Part shown: one piece after another, positions 8,806 to 18,165 of the stretch
Layout: each line of letters starts with the position of its first letter
Position numbering within the stretch: position 1 is the stretch's first letter
From: Streptococcus suis YS161
Lineage (GTDB): Bacteria > Bacillota > Bacilli > Lactobacillales > Streptococcaceae
NCBI RefSeq assembly: GCF_002760245.1
Contig: NZ_ASCA01000056.1
Span: 38,238-102,237, forward strand
DNA length: 64,000 nucleotides
Direction: 5' to 3'
Program-made: the position numbers and the translations under genes
The notes under the pieces: generated by a model
Databases searched by the model: none
Seen by the model: only the letters and a program-made list of their open reading frames with translations
What the model was told of the DNA's origin: nothing

Positions 8806-10106
8806 TGCAATTACCACAGGATTTTATAGATAAATATAATCATTTGCTTGGTAGTGAAGCCCAAGCATTTTTTGAGAGTTTTGAACAAGACGCAATCTCA
8901 GGATTTCGCACAAATCCTCTTAAAGAAAGCCAATTGGACTTTGAGCAACCAATCCCTAATATGACTTGGTCATACTATGGTAAGATTTCAGGGAAGTCTC
9001 CAGAACATGTAACTGGCTTAGTCTACTCACAAGAGCCAGCTGCACAGGTTGTCGGTCAGATTGCAGCCCCGGAAAAAGGGATGAAAGTCTTGGACTTGGC
9101 AGCAGCGCCAGGAGGAAAGTCTACTCACTTGCTTTCATACTTAGAAAATACGGGGCTCTTGGTTAGTAATGAAATTTCTAACAAACGAGCAAAAATATTG
9201 GCTGAAAATATTGAGCGTTTCGGAGCGAGAAATGTTGTTGTAACAAATGAATCAGCAGACCGCTTGGAAAAGGTCTTTCCAGGATATTTCGATATGATTG
9301 TCCTAGACGCTCCCTGTTCAGGTGAAGGGATGTTTCGAAAAGACCCCGATGCGATTCAATATTGGTCCAAACATTATCCAGCACAATGTGCAAGCTTACA
9401 GCGTGAAATTTTAGAATCGGCCTTGAACATGTTGGCTCCAGGTGGTCAATTGATTTATTCTACTTGCACTTGGTCACCAGAGGAAAATGAAGAAGTAGTG
9501 ACGTGGCTCTTAGAACAGTATGATTTGGAACTAATAGACATTCCTAAAATCAATGGAATGGTAGAAGGAGTCGGTTATCCAGAAGTTGCTCGTATGTATC
9601 CCCACCATTTTGCAGGAGAAGGTCAGTTCGTTGCCAAATTTAGATTTCTAGGAGAATCCAGTCAGAAAAAATTAAAACCAGGAAAATCCAATTTGAATAA
9701 AGAACAGCAAGCTCTCTGGAAAGAATTTGAACAGAAGCATTTAAGGGTTCAATTGGATGGTTTACTGCAGGTTTTTGGGGACAATCTCTACCTACTGCCA
9801 CACGGCCTTCCTGATTTGTCAAAAGTAAAGATTGCTCGAAATGGTCTTCACTTGGGGACGTATAAGAAAAAAAGATTTGAACCAAGTTTTGCTTTAGGTC
9901 TAGCACTCCATAGTTCGGAGGTTAAAAATCGAGTGGAAATCAGCTCAGAAGAATTCTCGTCCTATACTGCTGGACATACAATAGCTGTGTCCAAGGATTT
10001 AGCTAATGGCTGGTATCAGGTAGCAGTTCAGGGGAACGGTCTTGGTTTCGCAAAAATTGTATCTGGAACGCTTAAAAACGGCTTTCCAAAAGGGTTGAGA
10101 TTTTAA
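8805..10106 (+). CDS. rsmF: RsmF-like 16S rRNA m5C methyltransferase
   Basis: A 433-aa SAM-dependent RNA cytosine-C5 methyltransferase of the RsmB/RsmF (NOL1/NOP2/Sun) class. The SAM-binding loop is DLAAAPGGKSTHL. The two catalytic cysteine motifs are DAPCSGEGMF and STCTWSPEENEE. A C-terminal RNA-binding part (about 320-433) is consistent with RsmF. The start ATG shares a base with the stop of the IMPase gene. The exact target nucleotide is inferred from the family. Confidence 0.88.
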   Translation: MQLPQDFIDKYNHLLGSEAQAFFESFEQDAISGFRTNPLKESQLDFEQPIPNMTWSYYGKISGKSPEHVTGLVYSQEPAAQVVGQIAAPEKGMKVLDLAAAPGGKSTHLLSYLENTGLLVSNEISNKRAKILAENIERFGARNVVVTNESADRLEKVFPGYFDMIVLDAPCSGEGMFRKDPDAIQYWSKHYPAQCASLQREILESALNMLAPGGQLIYSTCTWSPEENEEVVTWLLEQYDLELIDIPKINGMVEGVGYPEVARMYPHHFAGEGQFVAKFRFLGESSQKKLKPGKSNLNKEQQALWKEFEQKHLRVQLDGLLQVFGDNLYLLPHGLPDLSKVKIARNGLHLGTYKKKRFEPSFALGLALHSSEVKNRVEISSEEFSSYTAGHTIAVSKDLANGWYQVAVQGNGLGFAKIVSGTLKNGFPKGLRF

Positions 10107-10149
10107 AATAAATCAGCAGATTTTTTTTGCAACTTGTCTTTTTATATGA

Positions 10150-10190
10150 TATAGTGGATGAGTGGAAATAACTTGTAAATTCTATGTAAA
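10150..10190 (+). promoter_or_regulatory. pst promoter region with Pho-box-like repeat
   Basis: An extended -10 TGATATAGT (hexamer 10150-10155) follows TTTGCA at an 18-bp spacing. Downstream lies TGTAAA-N5-TGTAAA (10174-10179 and 10185-10190). On the opposite strand this is TTTACA-N5-TTTACA, the Gram-positive Pho box. The box lies downstream of this -10, so either it blocks this promoter or another start is used. A response regulator of the PhoP/PnpR class is the likely ligand; none is encoded beside the operon. Confidence 0.55.
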
Positions 10191-10243
10191 ACACAGAGTT
10201 AATTTTAGGAGATTCCACTGAAAAATGTAAAGGAAAAAACGAA

Positions 10244-11113
10244 ATGAAAAAAAAGCAGAAGCTTGGAATTGCAGCTTTGTTTCTTTTGAGTAGTATGGCT
10301 CTTTCAGGTTGTTCTTCTTGGATCGATCGAGGAGAGTCTATTACAGCCGTAGGTTCGACAGCGCTTCAACCGCTTGTTGAGGCAGCAGCAGATGAATTTG
10401 GTAGTGTCAATATCGGTAAATCCGTCAACGTTCAGGGCGGTGGATCAGGTACTGGCTTGTCACAAGTTCAGTCTGGAGCTGTTCAGATTGGTAACTCTGA
10501 CGTATTTGCTGAGGAAAAAGAGGGGATTGATGCCAGCAAATTGGTAGACCATCAAGTTGCCGTTGCAGGTCTTGCTGTGATTGTTAATGAAAAAGTCACA
10601 GTTGATAATATTACCACAGAAGATCTTCGTAAGATTTTCACTGGTGAGATTACCAACTGGAAAGAACTGGGTGGTAAGGATTTGGAGATTTCAATCATCA
10701 ACCGTGCAGCTAGTTCAGGTTCACGTGCGACCTTTGATAGTGTTATCATGGATGGACAAACCGCAGCTCAGAGTCAAGAACAAGATTCTAACGGTATGGT
10801 AAAATCTATTGTTGCTCAGACACCAGGTGCAATTTCCTACCTATCATTTGCTTATCTAGATGATTCCGTTAAAACAATTAAGTTAAACGGTTTTGAACCA
10901 ACTGCTGAAAATGTAGCAACAAATGATTGGCCAATTTGGTCCTATGAGCATATGTATACGATGGGAAAAGCGACTGATTTGACAGAAGAATTTTTAGATT
11001 ACATGATGTCAGATGAAGTTCAAAATGGTGTCGTTGAAAGTATGGGATACATTTCTATCAACGATATGAAAGTTGTGAAAAGTGCTGATGGCACGGTGTC
11101 TGAGAAGGAGTAA
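10244..11113 (+). CDS. pstS: phosphate ABC transporter substrate-binding lipoprotein PstS
   Basis: A 289-aa extracellular phosphate-binding lipoprotein. A basic N-terminus and hydrophobic stretch lead to the lipobox LSGC at residues 20-23. The mature part shows the phosphate-binding signatures [26 protein letters not shown] and [13 protein letters not shown]. It feeds phosphate to PstCA-PstB. The start ATG is preceded by AAAGGAAA. First gene of pstSCABB-phoU, spaced 2 nt from pstC. Confidence 0.95.
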   Translation: MKKKQKLGIAALFLLSSMALSGCSSWIDRGESITAVGSTALQPLVEAAADEFGSVNIGKSVNVQGGGSGTGLSQVQSGAVQIGNSDVFAEEKEGIDASKLVDHQVAVAGLAVIVNEKVTVDNITTEDLRKIFTGEITNWKELGGKDLEISIINRAASSGSRATFDSVIMDGQTAAQSQEQDSNGMVKSIVAQTPGAISYLSFAYLDDSVKTIKLNGFEPTAENVATNDWPIWSYEHMYTMGKATDLTEEFLDYMMSDEVQNGVVESMGYISINDMKVVKSADGTVSEKE

Positions 11114-11115
11114 GC

Positions 11116-12033
11116 ATGAAAAACGAACAACTAGCAAAAGAGTTATCGTCTCCATCTAAAAACTCTCGATTAGAGAAGTTTGGTAAGGTAATTACATTCC
11201 TTTGTCTATCATTGATTGTCTTTATTGTTGCAATGATTTTGATTTTCGTTGCGCAGCGTGGATTATCGACTTTCTTTGTTGACGGTGTGAGCATCACTGA
11301 TTTCTTATTTGGAAGCAAGTGGGAACCAAGCTCGAAAATATTTGGTGCCCTGCCAATGATTTCAGGTTCTTTCATTGTTACGATTCTGTCAGCTGTTGTT
11401 GCGACCCCTATCGCAATCGGTGCAGCGGTCTTCATGACAGAAATATCACCAAAACGTGGTGCAAAAATCTTACAACCGGTTATCGAACTTTTGGTTGGTA
11501 TTCCATCGGTTGTATATGGTTTCATTGGTTTGCAAGTAGTTGTGCCATTTGTACGTTCAATCTTCGGTGGAACAGGTTTTGGTATCTTGTCGGGTGTATT
11601 TGTACTTTTCGTTATGATTTTGCCAACAGTAACCTTTATGACGGTTGACAGTTTGCGTGCAGTACCTCGTCACTACCGCGAAGCAAGTTTGGCAATGGGT
11701 GCAACTCGCTGGCAGACGATTTGGCGTGTTATTTTGAACGCGGCTAAGCCAGGTATTTTTACGGCCGTTATCTTTGGTATGGCGCGTGCCTTTGGTGAAG
11801 CCTTGGCTATTCAGATGGTAGTGGGGAACTCTGCGATTATCCCGACTTCCTTGACAACGCCAGCAGCGACTTTGACTTCTGTTTTGACAATGGGTATCGG
11901 TAATACGGTTATGGGAACTGTTCAGAACAACGTCCTATGGTCCTTGGCCCTAGTCTTGCTCTTGATGAGCCTTATCTTTAACATGATTATGAAATTTATT
12001 ACGAGAGAGGGTAAGAAAAACTATGCACGCTAA
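11116..12033 (+). CDS. pstC: phosphate ABC transporter permease PstC
   Basis: A 305-aa inner-membrane permease with about six hydrophobic segments and the cytoplasmic EAA-type loop YREASLAMGATRWQTIWRV, which contacts the ATPase. It pairs with PstA to form the phosphate channel. An N-terminal cytoplasmic stretch precedes the first membrane helix near residue 25. It overlaps pstA by 11 nt, indicating translational coupling. Confidence 0.94.
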   Translation: MKNEQLAKELSSPSKNSRLEKFGKVITFLCLSLIVFIVAMILIFVAQRGLSTFFVDGVSITDFLFGSKWEPSSKIFGALPMISGSFIVTILSAVVATPIAIGAAVFMTEISPKRGAKILQPVIELLVGIPSVVYGFIGLQVVVPFVRSIFGGTGFGILSGVFVLFVMILPTVTFMTVDSLRAVPRHYREASLAMGATRWQTIWRVILNAAKPGIFTAVIFGMARAFGEALAIQMVVGNSAIIPTSLTTPAATLTSVLTMGIGNTVMGTVQNNVLWSLALVLLLMSLIFNMIMKFITREGKKNYAR

Positions 12034-12910
12034 AAAATTTGATAAATTGGCGACTGGTATTCTTTACTCCATCGCTGGTGTGATTGTCGTTATCTTGACA
12101 TCACTGATTCTTTACATCTTGCTACGTGGTCTGCCACATGTAAGCTGGGATTTTTTGACAAGTAAATCTTCGTCTTACAAAGCTGGTGGTGGTATTGGAA
12201 TTCAGCTCTACAACTCATTCTTCCTATTGGTTGTAACGCTCTTAATTTCTGTTCCCTTGTCAACCGGTGCAGGTATTTATCTGGCTGAATATGCTAAAAA
12301 AGGTCCATTGACTAACTTTATCCGTACCTGTATTGAGATTTTATCATCCCTACCGTCCGTTGTCGTTGGTTTGTTTGGTTACTTGATTTTCGTTGTTCAG
12401 TTTGAGTACGGTTTTTCTATCTTATCAGGTGCCTTGGCTCTTACAGTCTTCAACTTACCACAGATGACACGTAACGTAGAGGACAGCCTTCGTCACGTTC
12501 ACCATACACAACGTGAAGCAGGATTGGCTCTTGGTCTATCACGTTGGGAAACTGTTCTCCATGTTGTTATTCCAGAAGCACTTCCAGGGATTGTAACAGG
12601 TATCGTCTTGGCATCTGGTCGTATCTTCGGTGAGGCAGCAGCTCTTATCTACACGGCTGGTCAGTCAGCTCCAGCTCTTGACTGGTCAAACTGGAATCCA
12701 TTGAGCATTACTAGTCCGATTTCTATCTTCCGTCAATCAGAAACCCTTGCGGTTCACATCTGGAAGGTAAACAGCGAAGGTACAATTCCAGATGCAACTC
12801 AAGTGTCAGCTGGTTCAGCAGCCATCCTCTTGGTCTTCATCTTGATTTTCAACCTTTCTGCCCGTTATATCGGTAAGAAACTTCATGCGAAAATGACTTC
12901 AGCAGCCTAG
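12023..12910 (+). CDS. pstA: phosphate ABC transporter permease PstA
   Basis: A 295-aa permease partner of PstC with six predicted membrane segments and the coupling-loop motif QREAGLALGLSRWETVLHV. The periplasmic-side loop with SWDFLTSKSSSYKAGGGIG is typical of PstA. The start overlaps pstC; pstB1 follows 24 nt downstream behind TAAGGAGAAAA. Confidence 0.94.
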   Translation: MHAKKFDKLATGILYSIAGVIVVILTSLILYILLRGLPHVSWDFLTSKSSSYKAGGGIGIQLYNSFFLLVVTLLISVPLSTGAGIYLAEYAKKGPLTNFIRTCIEILSSLPSVVVGLFGYLIFVVQFEYGFSILSGALALTVFNLPQMTRNVEDSLRHVHHTQREAGLALGLSRWETVLHVVIPEALPGIVTGIVLASGRIFGEAAALIYTAGQSAPALDWSNWNPLSITSPISIFRQSETLAVHIWKVNSEGTIPDATQVSAGSAAILLVFILIFNLSARYIGKKLHAKMTSAA

Positions 12911-12934
12911 AAGTCTGACTTATAAGGAGAAAAA

Positions 12935-13738
12935 ATGGCAGATTACAACTGGAATGAACGCCATATCATTACTTTTCCAGAGGAGAATATCGCCCTTTCG
13001 ACAAAAGATGTTCATGTTTACTATGGTAAAAATGAAGCAATCAAGGGCATTGATATGCAGTTCGAAAAAAATAAAATTACAGCCTTGATTGGACCATCAG
13101 GGTGTGGGAAATCAACCTATCTTCGCAGTCTTAATCGTATGAATGATACTATTGATATTGCTAAGGTAACCGGTCAAATTCTTTATGAAGGAATCGACAT
13201 CAATAGACCAGACATGAACGTTTACGAAATTCGTAAGCATATCGGAATGGTATTTCAACGTCCCAACCCATTTGCAAAATCAATTTATCGCAACATCACC
13301 TTTGCCCATGAGCGTGCAGGTGTGAAAGATAAAAAAGTTTTGGATGAGATCGTTGAAACTTCTCTTAAACAAGCAGCCCTCTGGGATCAGGTGAAAGATG
13401 ATTTGCATAAGTCAGCCTTTACCTTGTCAGGTGGACAACAGCAACGTTTGTGTATAGCACGTGCGATTTCTGTGAAACCACAAATCTTGCTCATGGATGA
13501 ACCTGCTTCAGCCTTGGACCCAATAGCAACCATGCAATTGGAAGAAACCATGTTTGAGTTGAAGAAAGACTACACCATTATCATCGTTACGCACAACATG
13601 CAACAAGCGGCTCGTGCAAGTGATTATACAGCTTTCTTCTATCTTGGCGACTTGATTGAGTACGACAAGACAGCGAATATCTTCCAAAATGCAAAACTCA
13701 AGTCAACCAATGACTACGTTTCTGGTCACTTTGGATAG
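12935..13738 (+). CDS. pstB1: phosphate ABC transporter ATP-binding protein PstB (copy 1)
   Basis: A 267-aa ATPase driving PstCA. Walker A is GPSGCGKST, the signature is [14 protein letters not shown], Walker B is [13 protein letters not shown], and the H-loop is [12 protein letters not shown]. An N-terminal extension of about 20 residues ([14 protein letters not shown]) distinguishes it from the second copy. Two adjacent pstB genes are usual in streptococci; the copies may form a heterodimer, which is inference. Confidence 0.93.
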   Translation: MADYNWNERHIITFPEENIALSTKDVHVYYGKNEAIKGIDMQFEKNKITALIGPSGCGKSTYLRSLNRMNDTIDIAKVTGQILYEGIDINRPDMNVYEIRKHIGMVFQRPNPFAKSIYRNITFAHERAGVKDKKVLDEIVETSLKQAALWDQVKDDLHKSAFTLSGGQQQRLCIARAISVKPQILLMDEPASALDPIATMQLEETMFELKKDYTIIIVTHNMQQAARASDYTAFFYLGDLIEYDKTANIFQNAKLKSTNDYVSGHFG

Positions 13739-13749
13739 AAAGGAAAACT

Positions 13750-14508
13750 ATGACATCACCTATTTTACAAGTAAAAGATTTATCTGTTTACTACAATAAG
13801 AAAAAGGCCTTGAATAGTGTTTCAATTGATTTCTATCCAAATGAAATTACAGCCTTGATTGGTCCGTCAGGTTCTGGTAAGTCAACTCTCTTGCGTGCTA
13901 TTAACCGCATGGGCGATTTGAACCCAGAAGTGACCTTGACTGGTGCTATTGATTACAATGGGAAAAATATTTACAGTCCTCGAACAGATACGGTAGATCT
14001 TCGTAAGGAAATCGGTATGGTTTTCCAACAACCGAACCCATTCCCGATGTCTATCTACGAGAATGTCGTTTATGGTTTACGTATTAACGGTATCAAGGAT
14101 AAGCAGGTCTTGGACGAAGCAGTTGAGCGTTCCTTGATTGGTGCATCTATTTGGAACGAGGTCAAAGATCGCTTGCATGACTCAGCAGTTGGACTTTCAG
14201 GTGGTCAGCAGCAACGTGTCTGTGTAGCGCGTGTCTTGGCTACTAGTCCTAAAATTATCTTGTTGGATGAGCCAACATCAGCACTTGACCCTATCTCAGC
14301 TGGTAAGATTGAAGATACCTTGTATGGTTTGAAGGATAAGTACACCATGGTATTGGTAACACGTTCAATGCAGCAAGCGTCTCGTATTTCAGATAGAACT
14401 GGTTTCTTCTTAGATGGAGATTTAATCGAATACAATTCTACAAAAGAAATGTTCATGAACCCTGCAAACAAAGAGACAGAAGATTATATTACAGGTAAGT
14501 TTGGTTAA
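13750..14508 (+). CDS. pstB2: phosphate ABC transporter ATP-binding protein PstB (copy 2)
   Basis: A 252-aa ATPase paralogous to the gene 11 nt upstream. Walker A is GPSGSGKST, the signature [14 protein letters not shown], and Walker [14 protein letters not shown]. The switch region reads [13 protein letters not shown], so the usual H-loop histidine (THNM in copy 1) is replaced by arginine. That change would weaken hydrolysis at one composite site if the two copies heterodimerise. phoU follows 26 nt later. Confidence 0.92.
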   Translation: MTSPILQVKDLSVYYNKKKALNSVSIDFYPNEITALIGPSGSGKSTLLRAINRMGDLNPEVTLTGAIDYNGKNIYSPRTDTVDLRKEIGMVFQQPNPFPMSIYENVVYGLRINGIKDKQVLDEAVERSLIGASIWNEVKDRLHDSAVGLSGGQQQRVCVARVLATSPKIILLDEPTSALDPISAGKIEDTLYGLKDKYTMVLVTRSMQQASRISDRTGFFLDGDLIEYNSTKEMFMNPANKETEDYITGKFG

Positions 14509-14534
14509 TCCTGTTAAAAAGAAAAGAGGTTTAT

Positions 14535-15191
14535 ATGTTAAGAGCGCAGTTTGAAGAAGAATTAGGAAAACTCCACAACCAATTTTACGCGATGGGAAAT
14601 GAAGTTTTGGCTCAAATTAATAATGCTGTTCGTGCCTTTACAACTCATGATCGTGAATTGGCGAAAGAAGTGATCGAAGCAGATAAAAAAATCAATGATT
14701 TTGAAATTAAACTCGAAAAGAAATCTTTAGAAATTATTGCTTTGCAACAACCAGTTTCTACAGATTTACGTCGTGTAATCACTGTCTTGAAAGCAACAAG
14801 TGACTTAGAACGTATGGGAGACCACGCAGTTTCAATCGCAAAAGCTGCTATTCGTATGAAAGGCGAAGTCCGTATTCCAGTAGTTGAAGATGAAGTGAAG
14901 AAGATGGGCCGCGAAGTTCGAAAACTTGTTGAAGAAACTTTGGAGCTTTATCTTGGTGATGCGGATTTGGAAGTCGCATATGAAGTAGCTGCTCGTGATG
15001 AGGTTGTTAATGAGTTTTATTCAAGTATCCAAGAATTAACAACAGAAGAAATCAAAAAGAATCCAGAATCCTTGGTTGCTGGTCGCGACTATTACCAAGT
15101 TTTAACCTACTTGGAACGTGTCGGTGATTATGCTAAAAATATTTGTGAGTGGGTTGTTTATCTACGCACAGGTGATATTACAGAGTTGTAA
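14535..15191 (+). CDS. phoU: phosphate signalling protein PhoU
   Basis: A 218-aa all-helical protein made of two PhoU repeats (about 10-100 and 115-210). Each holds an E/D-rich metal-binding helix, seen as STDLRRVITVLKATSDLERMGDHA in part and again as LTYLERVGDYAKNICEW. PhoU restrains phosphate uptake by Pst and signals to the phosphate two-component system. Last gene of the pst operon, followed by a strong terminator. Confidence 0.93.
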   Translation: MLRAQFEEELGKLHNQFYAMGNEVLAQINNAVRAFTTHDRELAKEVIEADKKINDFEIKLEKKSLEIIALQQPVSTDLRRVITVLKATSDLERMGDHAVSIAKAAIRMKGEVRIPVVEDEVKKMGREVRKLVEETLELYLGDADLEVAYEVAARDEVVNEFYSSIQELTTEEIKKNPESLVAGRDYYQVLTYLERVGDYAKNICEWVVYLRTGDITEL

Positions 15192-15194
15192 TTC

Positions 15195-15219
15195 AGAAGT
15201 CCGAGAGGGCTTCTTTTTT
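15195..15219 (+). terminator. rho-independent terminator of the pst operon
   Basis: AGAAGTCC and GGGCTTCT form a stem around GAGA with a run of T directly after it, four bases past the phoU stop. Confidence 0.85.
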
Positions 15220-15251
15220 ATGTAATAAACCTTTATAAAAATGCTGAACTT

Positions 15252-15284
15252 CTTTAGCTTGGTTTAAGTTTTTAATACTATACT
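15252..15284 (+). promoter_or_regulatory. candidate CiaR-dependent promoter
   Basis: CTTTAG-CTTGG-TTTAAG (15252-15268) resembles the CiaR direct repeat TTTAAG-N5-TTTAAG (second half perfect, first half 4 of 6). It stands 10 bases before TATACT (15279-15284). That spacing replaces a normal -35, the layout known for CiaR-activated promoters in pneumococcus. It drives the repeat-protein gene next to ciaRH. Confidence 0.5.
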
Positions 15285-15356
15285 ATTATCATCAGGTAAA
15301 GAGGAGTTATTTAGTGGGCCTCATTCTGATAATATTCCATTGAAAAGAGGAATTTC

Positions 15357-15830
15357 ATGTCATTTATTAATCAATTTAAGTCACAGTCAAAAACAGTACT
15401 AGCTGCAGTTGCTATTTCGGCTGCTACCTTGGGCTTTGCAGGGGGAATGAGTATTTCGAAAAGCTCAACAGGAGTTTCAACACAAAGTCAGGCAAGTTTG
15501 GCGCAAAATAATTCTGCAATAACGAATGGACAGGTAGCCGCATCTGCGAATACCCAAGGTATGCCACCAGGTCAAGGTGGAGCTCCCCAAGACATGCCAC
15601 CAGGTCAGGGTGGAACTAGCCAAGGTATGCCACCAGGCCAAGGTGGAGCTAGCCAAGGCATGCCACCAGGTCAAGGAGACCCTAGCCAAGGTACAACCCC
15701 TCCTGATGCAACAAGTGGAGCAACCCAGTCAAACTCGAGTACTTCTTCTGATGAAGTGAATGCTTTAAAAGAGAAGAATCAAGAAATTAAAGATCAAATT
15801 TCAGGGGATAGTAGTTCTTCTAATCAATAA
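15357..15830 (+). CDS. secreted Pro/Gly-rich repeat protein
   Basis: A 157-aa protein of unknown function. The N-terminus is basic with a hydrophobic core (LAAVAISAATLGFAGGM), so it is exported or membrane-anchored; there is no lipobox and no LPXTG motif. Residues about 68-111 are four tandem 11-residue units of the form (G/D)MPPGQGG(A/T)(P/S)Q, the last ending GDPSQ. A Ser/Thr-rich spacer and a short charged helix (DEVNALKEKNQEIKDQI) close the protein. The repeats are flexible and collagen-like in composition but lack a strict Gly-X-Y register. AAAAGAGGAA precedes the ATG. Its promoter carries a CiaR-like site, so it may belong to the CiaRH regulon. Confidence 0.7.
   Translation: MSFINQFKSQSKTVLAAVAISAATLGFAGGMSISKSSTGVSTQSQASLAQNNSAITNGQVAASANTQGMPPGQGGAPQDMPPGQGGTSQGMPPGQGGASQGMPPGQGDPSQGTTPPDATSGATQSNSSTSSDEVNALKEKNQEIKDQISGDSSSSNQ
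15558..15689 (+). repeat. four tandem 33-bp coding repeats
   Basis: Four in-frame 33-bp units, each containing ATGCCACCAGGTCA(A/G)GG. They differ by a few substitutions. The copy number could vary between strains by slippage without shifting the frame. Confidence 0.85.
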
Positions 15831-15841
15831 ACATTGAGATT

Positions 15842-15869
15842 TTGGTTTCTACTTGTTCCATGATATAAT
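15842..15869 (+). promoter_or_regulatory. promoter of the ciaRH leader
   Basis: TTGGTT (15842-15847), 16-bp spacer, TATAAT (15864-15869) with an upstream TGA that makes an extended -10. The predicted start is near 15876, leaving about 145 nt of leader before ciaR. Confidence 0.7.
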
Positions 15870-15891
15870 GAACACGTATCAATAAATAGTC

Positions 15892-15997
15892 AGATAAAGC
15901 CTACCCGATCATTCATTTTTAGATGGTCACGTGGGACTTTATCTAACCATTTCTATTAAAGACCATGCCCTGTGTCCAGGTCTTTGGTTTGTTTATT
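15892..15997 (+). ncRNA. structured leader or small RNA upstream of ciaR
   Basis: Two hairpins follow the promoter. The first pairs AGATAAAG (15892-15899) with CTTTATCT (15937-15944) and continues inward through GCCTAC/GTGGGAC and GATCAT/ATGGTC. The second pairs AAAGACC (15958-15964) with GGTCTTT (15979-15985) and is followed by GGTTTGTTTATT, a terminator-like tail. Either a short RNA of about 110-120 nt is made, or the leader attenuates ciaRH. I cannot assign it to a known family. Confidence 0.5.
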
Positions 15998-16021
15998 AAA
16001 CCGAAACGTAAGGAGTATATG

Positions 16022-16693
16022 ATGATTAAAATATTGTTAGTGGAAGATGATTTAAGCCTATCAAATTCTGTTTTCGATTTCTTAGATGATTTTGCGGATG
16101 TTATGCAGGTTTTTGATGGCGAAGAGGGCGTTTATGAGGCGGAAACAGGCGTTTATGATTTGATTCTTTTGGATTTGATGTTGCCTGAAAAAGATGGCTT
16201 CCAAGTTTTGAAAGAGTTACGTGAAAAAGGTGTTACGACCCCTGTTCTGATTACAACAGCCAAGGAAAGTCTAGAGGATAAAGGCCATGGTTTTGAATTG
16301 GGAGCTGATGACTACTTGACAAAACCGTTTTATTTAGAAGAATTGAAGATGCGAATTCAAGCTCTATTAAAACGAGCGGGCAAGTTTAATGAAAACACAC
16401 TAATTTTTGGAGACGTGACTGTTGACTTATCGACAAACTCCACAACTGTAAATGGCGAAGAAGTTGAATTGCTAGGAAAAGAATTCGATCTACTAGTCTA
16501 CTTCTTGCAAAATCAAAATGTTATCTTACCAAAAACTCAAATTTTTGACCGTATTTGGGGATTTGACAGTGACACTACTATTTCAGTAGTAGAAGTATAT
16601 GTTTCTAAAATTAGGAAAAAGTTGAAAGGAACGACCTTTGGGGAAAATCTTCAAACCCTGCGTAGTGTCGGGTACATTCTAAAAAATGCCTAA
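16022..16693 (+). CDS. ciaR: response regulator CiaR
   Basis: A 223-aa OmpR-type response regulator. The receiver domain (1-120) shows VEDD, the phosphorylated aspartate D51 in [13 protein letters not shown], and the conserved lysine in LTKPF. The winged-helix DNA-binding domain follows (about 130-222). The sequence is nearly that of pneumococcal CiaR, which controls competence, cell-wall stress, beta-lactam tolerance and small RNAs through TTTAAG repeats. ATG 16022 is chosen over ATG 16019 because AGGAG at 16011-16015 then has normal spacing. It overlaps ciaH by 8 nt. Confidence 0.94.
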   Translation: MIKILLVEDDLSLSNSVFDFLDDFADVMQVFDGEEGVYEAETGVYDLILLDLMLPEKDGFQVLKELREKGVTTPVLITTAKESLEDKGHGFELGADDYLTKPFYLEELKMRIQALLKRAGKFNENTLIFGDVTVDLSTNSTTVNGEEVELLGKEFDLLVYFLQNQNVILPKTQIFDRIWGFDSDTTISVVEVYVSKIRKKLKGTTFGENLQTLRSVGYILKNA

Positions 16694-18065
16694 GCGAATC
16701 AGAAAATTAGTGTATACGGATAAATTTTCCTTCTTTATCCGTTATTTTGCAGTATTTACCCTGATTTTTGGCTTGATGACAGCTATCATTTTTCAATTAA
16801 TGCGTTCAACTATGTATCAAAATTCAGATAATACCTTGAAACGGATTAAGGAAGAGCCAGCGATGGCTGTTGGTTTTGCAATCGCAAGAACCTATGAGCC
16901 TAACTCTGTCTTTATACTTCAAGATAGCCCAACTAGTGAAGAAACGACGAGCTCTAGCTCAGATAGCATGCCTGTTCCTAAAAATCAAAAAAATACTAGA
17001 GATGTAGAACAGCTGAAATTAGGTATCAATACTCATGTCTTACTCTATAGTAAAAGTGGAGAAATGGTCAATCCGGATACTTTTACTGGTTTGGCCGACC
17101 TACCGTTAGATAAGGAAAAATTGGGCGAGATTAAGGAAGCAACGGTTGAATCAAGCTTCGGTATGTCTGAAGATTATCGCTATGTGACGATTGAGCTGGC
17201 TACAGATGAACTAGGTTATTATTCGTCCTATGATATAAAATATGCGACAATTTTAGTGAATGTCAGCCAAATAAAATCCTCCATTGAGACCTATGAATCG
17301 ACAGTTGCTATTGTTATGGTTTCAGCTTGGTTCATTTCTATCTTAGCCAGTATTTACCTATCAAATCTTAGCATGCGTCCAATTCTAATTAGCTATCAAA
17401 AGCAAAAAGACTTTGTTGAAAATGCTAGTCATGAGTTGCGTACGCCGTTGGCTGTTCTCCAAAATCGCTTGGAGAGCCTATTTCGCCATCCCGAAGCGAC
17501 GATTTTAGAGAGTAGTGAAAGCATCGGATCTAGTTTAGAAGAAGTCCGAAATATGCGATTATTGACAACGAACCTGCTCAATTTGGCTCGTCGTGATGAT
17601 GGCTTAAAAGTCGATATGATCGATGTCCAACCCAACTATTTTGATGAAATCTTTGCTAATTACCTTATGATTGCCGAAGAAAATGGAAAAACACTAACAG
17701 TTAATAATTTGATTCATCAGCCGATTCGAACAGACAAGGTCCTGATTAAACAGTTGCTTACCATTTTATTTGACAATGCCATGAAGTACACCGACGATGA
17801 TGGCAGAATTCAAATTACAGCTAATATCAAGGATAAATCTGTCTACTTCACAGTTGCCGACAATGGTTTGGGAATCAGCGATGCCGATAAGAAGAAAATC
17901 TTTGATCGCTTTTATCGAGTTAATAAGGCCAGAACACGTCAAAAAGGTGGTTTCGGTCTAGGATTATCGCTGGCTCAGCAAATTATCAAGACACTAGGTG
18001 GGAAAATCTCTGTTAGAGATAACCAACCGAAAGGAACTATTTTTGAGGTAGGATTACCTAAATAA
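16686..18065 (+). CDS. ciaH: sensor histidine kinase CiaH
   Basis: A 459-aa membrane kinase partner of CiaR. One membrane helix lies near residues 17-37, then an extracytoplasmic sensor of about 160 residues containing a Ser-rich SSSSD stretch, then a second helix (about 205-225). The phosphoacceptor is the histidine of [11 protein letters not shown] near residue 249. The ATPase domain shows [13 protein letters not shown] (N box), VADNGLGIS (G1) and [13 protein letters not shown] (G2). It overlaps ciaR and ends at a terminator. Confidence 0.93.
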   Translation: MPKRIRKLVYTDKFSFFIRYFAVFTLIFGLMTAIIFQLMRSTMYQNSDNTLKRIKEEPAMAVGFAIARTYEPNSVFILQDSPTSEETTSSSSDSMPVPKNQKNTRDVEQLKLGINTHVLLYSKSGEMVNPDTFTGLADLPLDKEKLGEIKEATVESSFGMSEDYRYVTIELATDELGYYSSYDIKYATILVNVSQIKSSIETYESTVAIVMVSAWFISILASIYLSNLSMRPILISYQKQKDFVENASHELRTPLAVLQNRLESLFRHPEATILESSESIGSSLEEVRNMRLLTTNLLNLARRDDGLKVDMIDVQPNYFDEIFANYLMIAEENGKTLTVNNLIHQPIRTDKVLIKQLLTILFDNAMKYTDDDGRIQITANIKDKSVYFTVADNGLGISDADKKKIFDRFYRVNKARTRQKGGFGLGLSLAQQIIKTLGGKISVRDNQPKGTIFEVGLPK

Positions 18066-18074
18066 AACAATATT

Positions 18075-18107
18075 ATTAGGCTAGGAAAATTCTAGTCTAA
18101 TTTTTTT
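18075..18107 (+). terminator. terminator of ciaRH
   Basis: ATTAGGCTAG and CTAGTCTAAT form a stem with one mismatch around GAAAATT, followed by seven T residues. Confidence 0.85.
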
Positions 18108-18165
18108 GTGTAGTTCGTCAGAAGCCTCCTAATTATGTTATACTTAAACAAGAATGGAGGTAAAT

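Noticed and set aside
15477..15689. 70-codon minus-strand frame with tandem TWWHTLASS units
   Set aside because: It is the antisense reading of the 33-bp repeats; the plus strand has the signal peptide, ribosome site and promoter.
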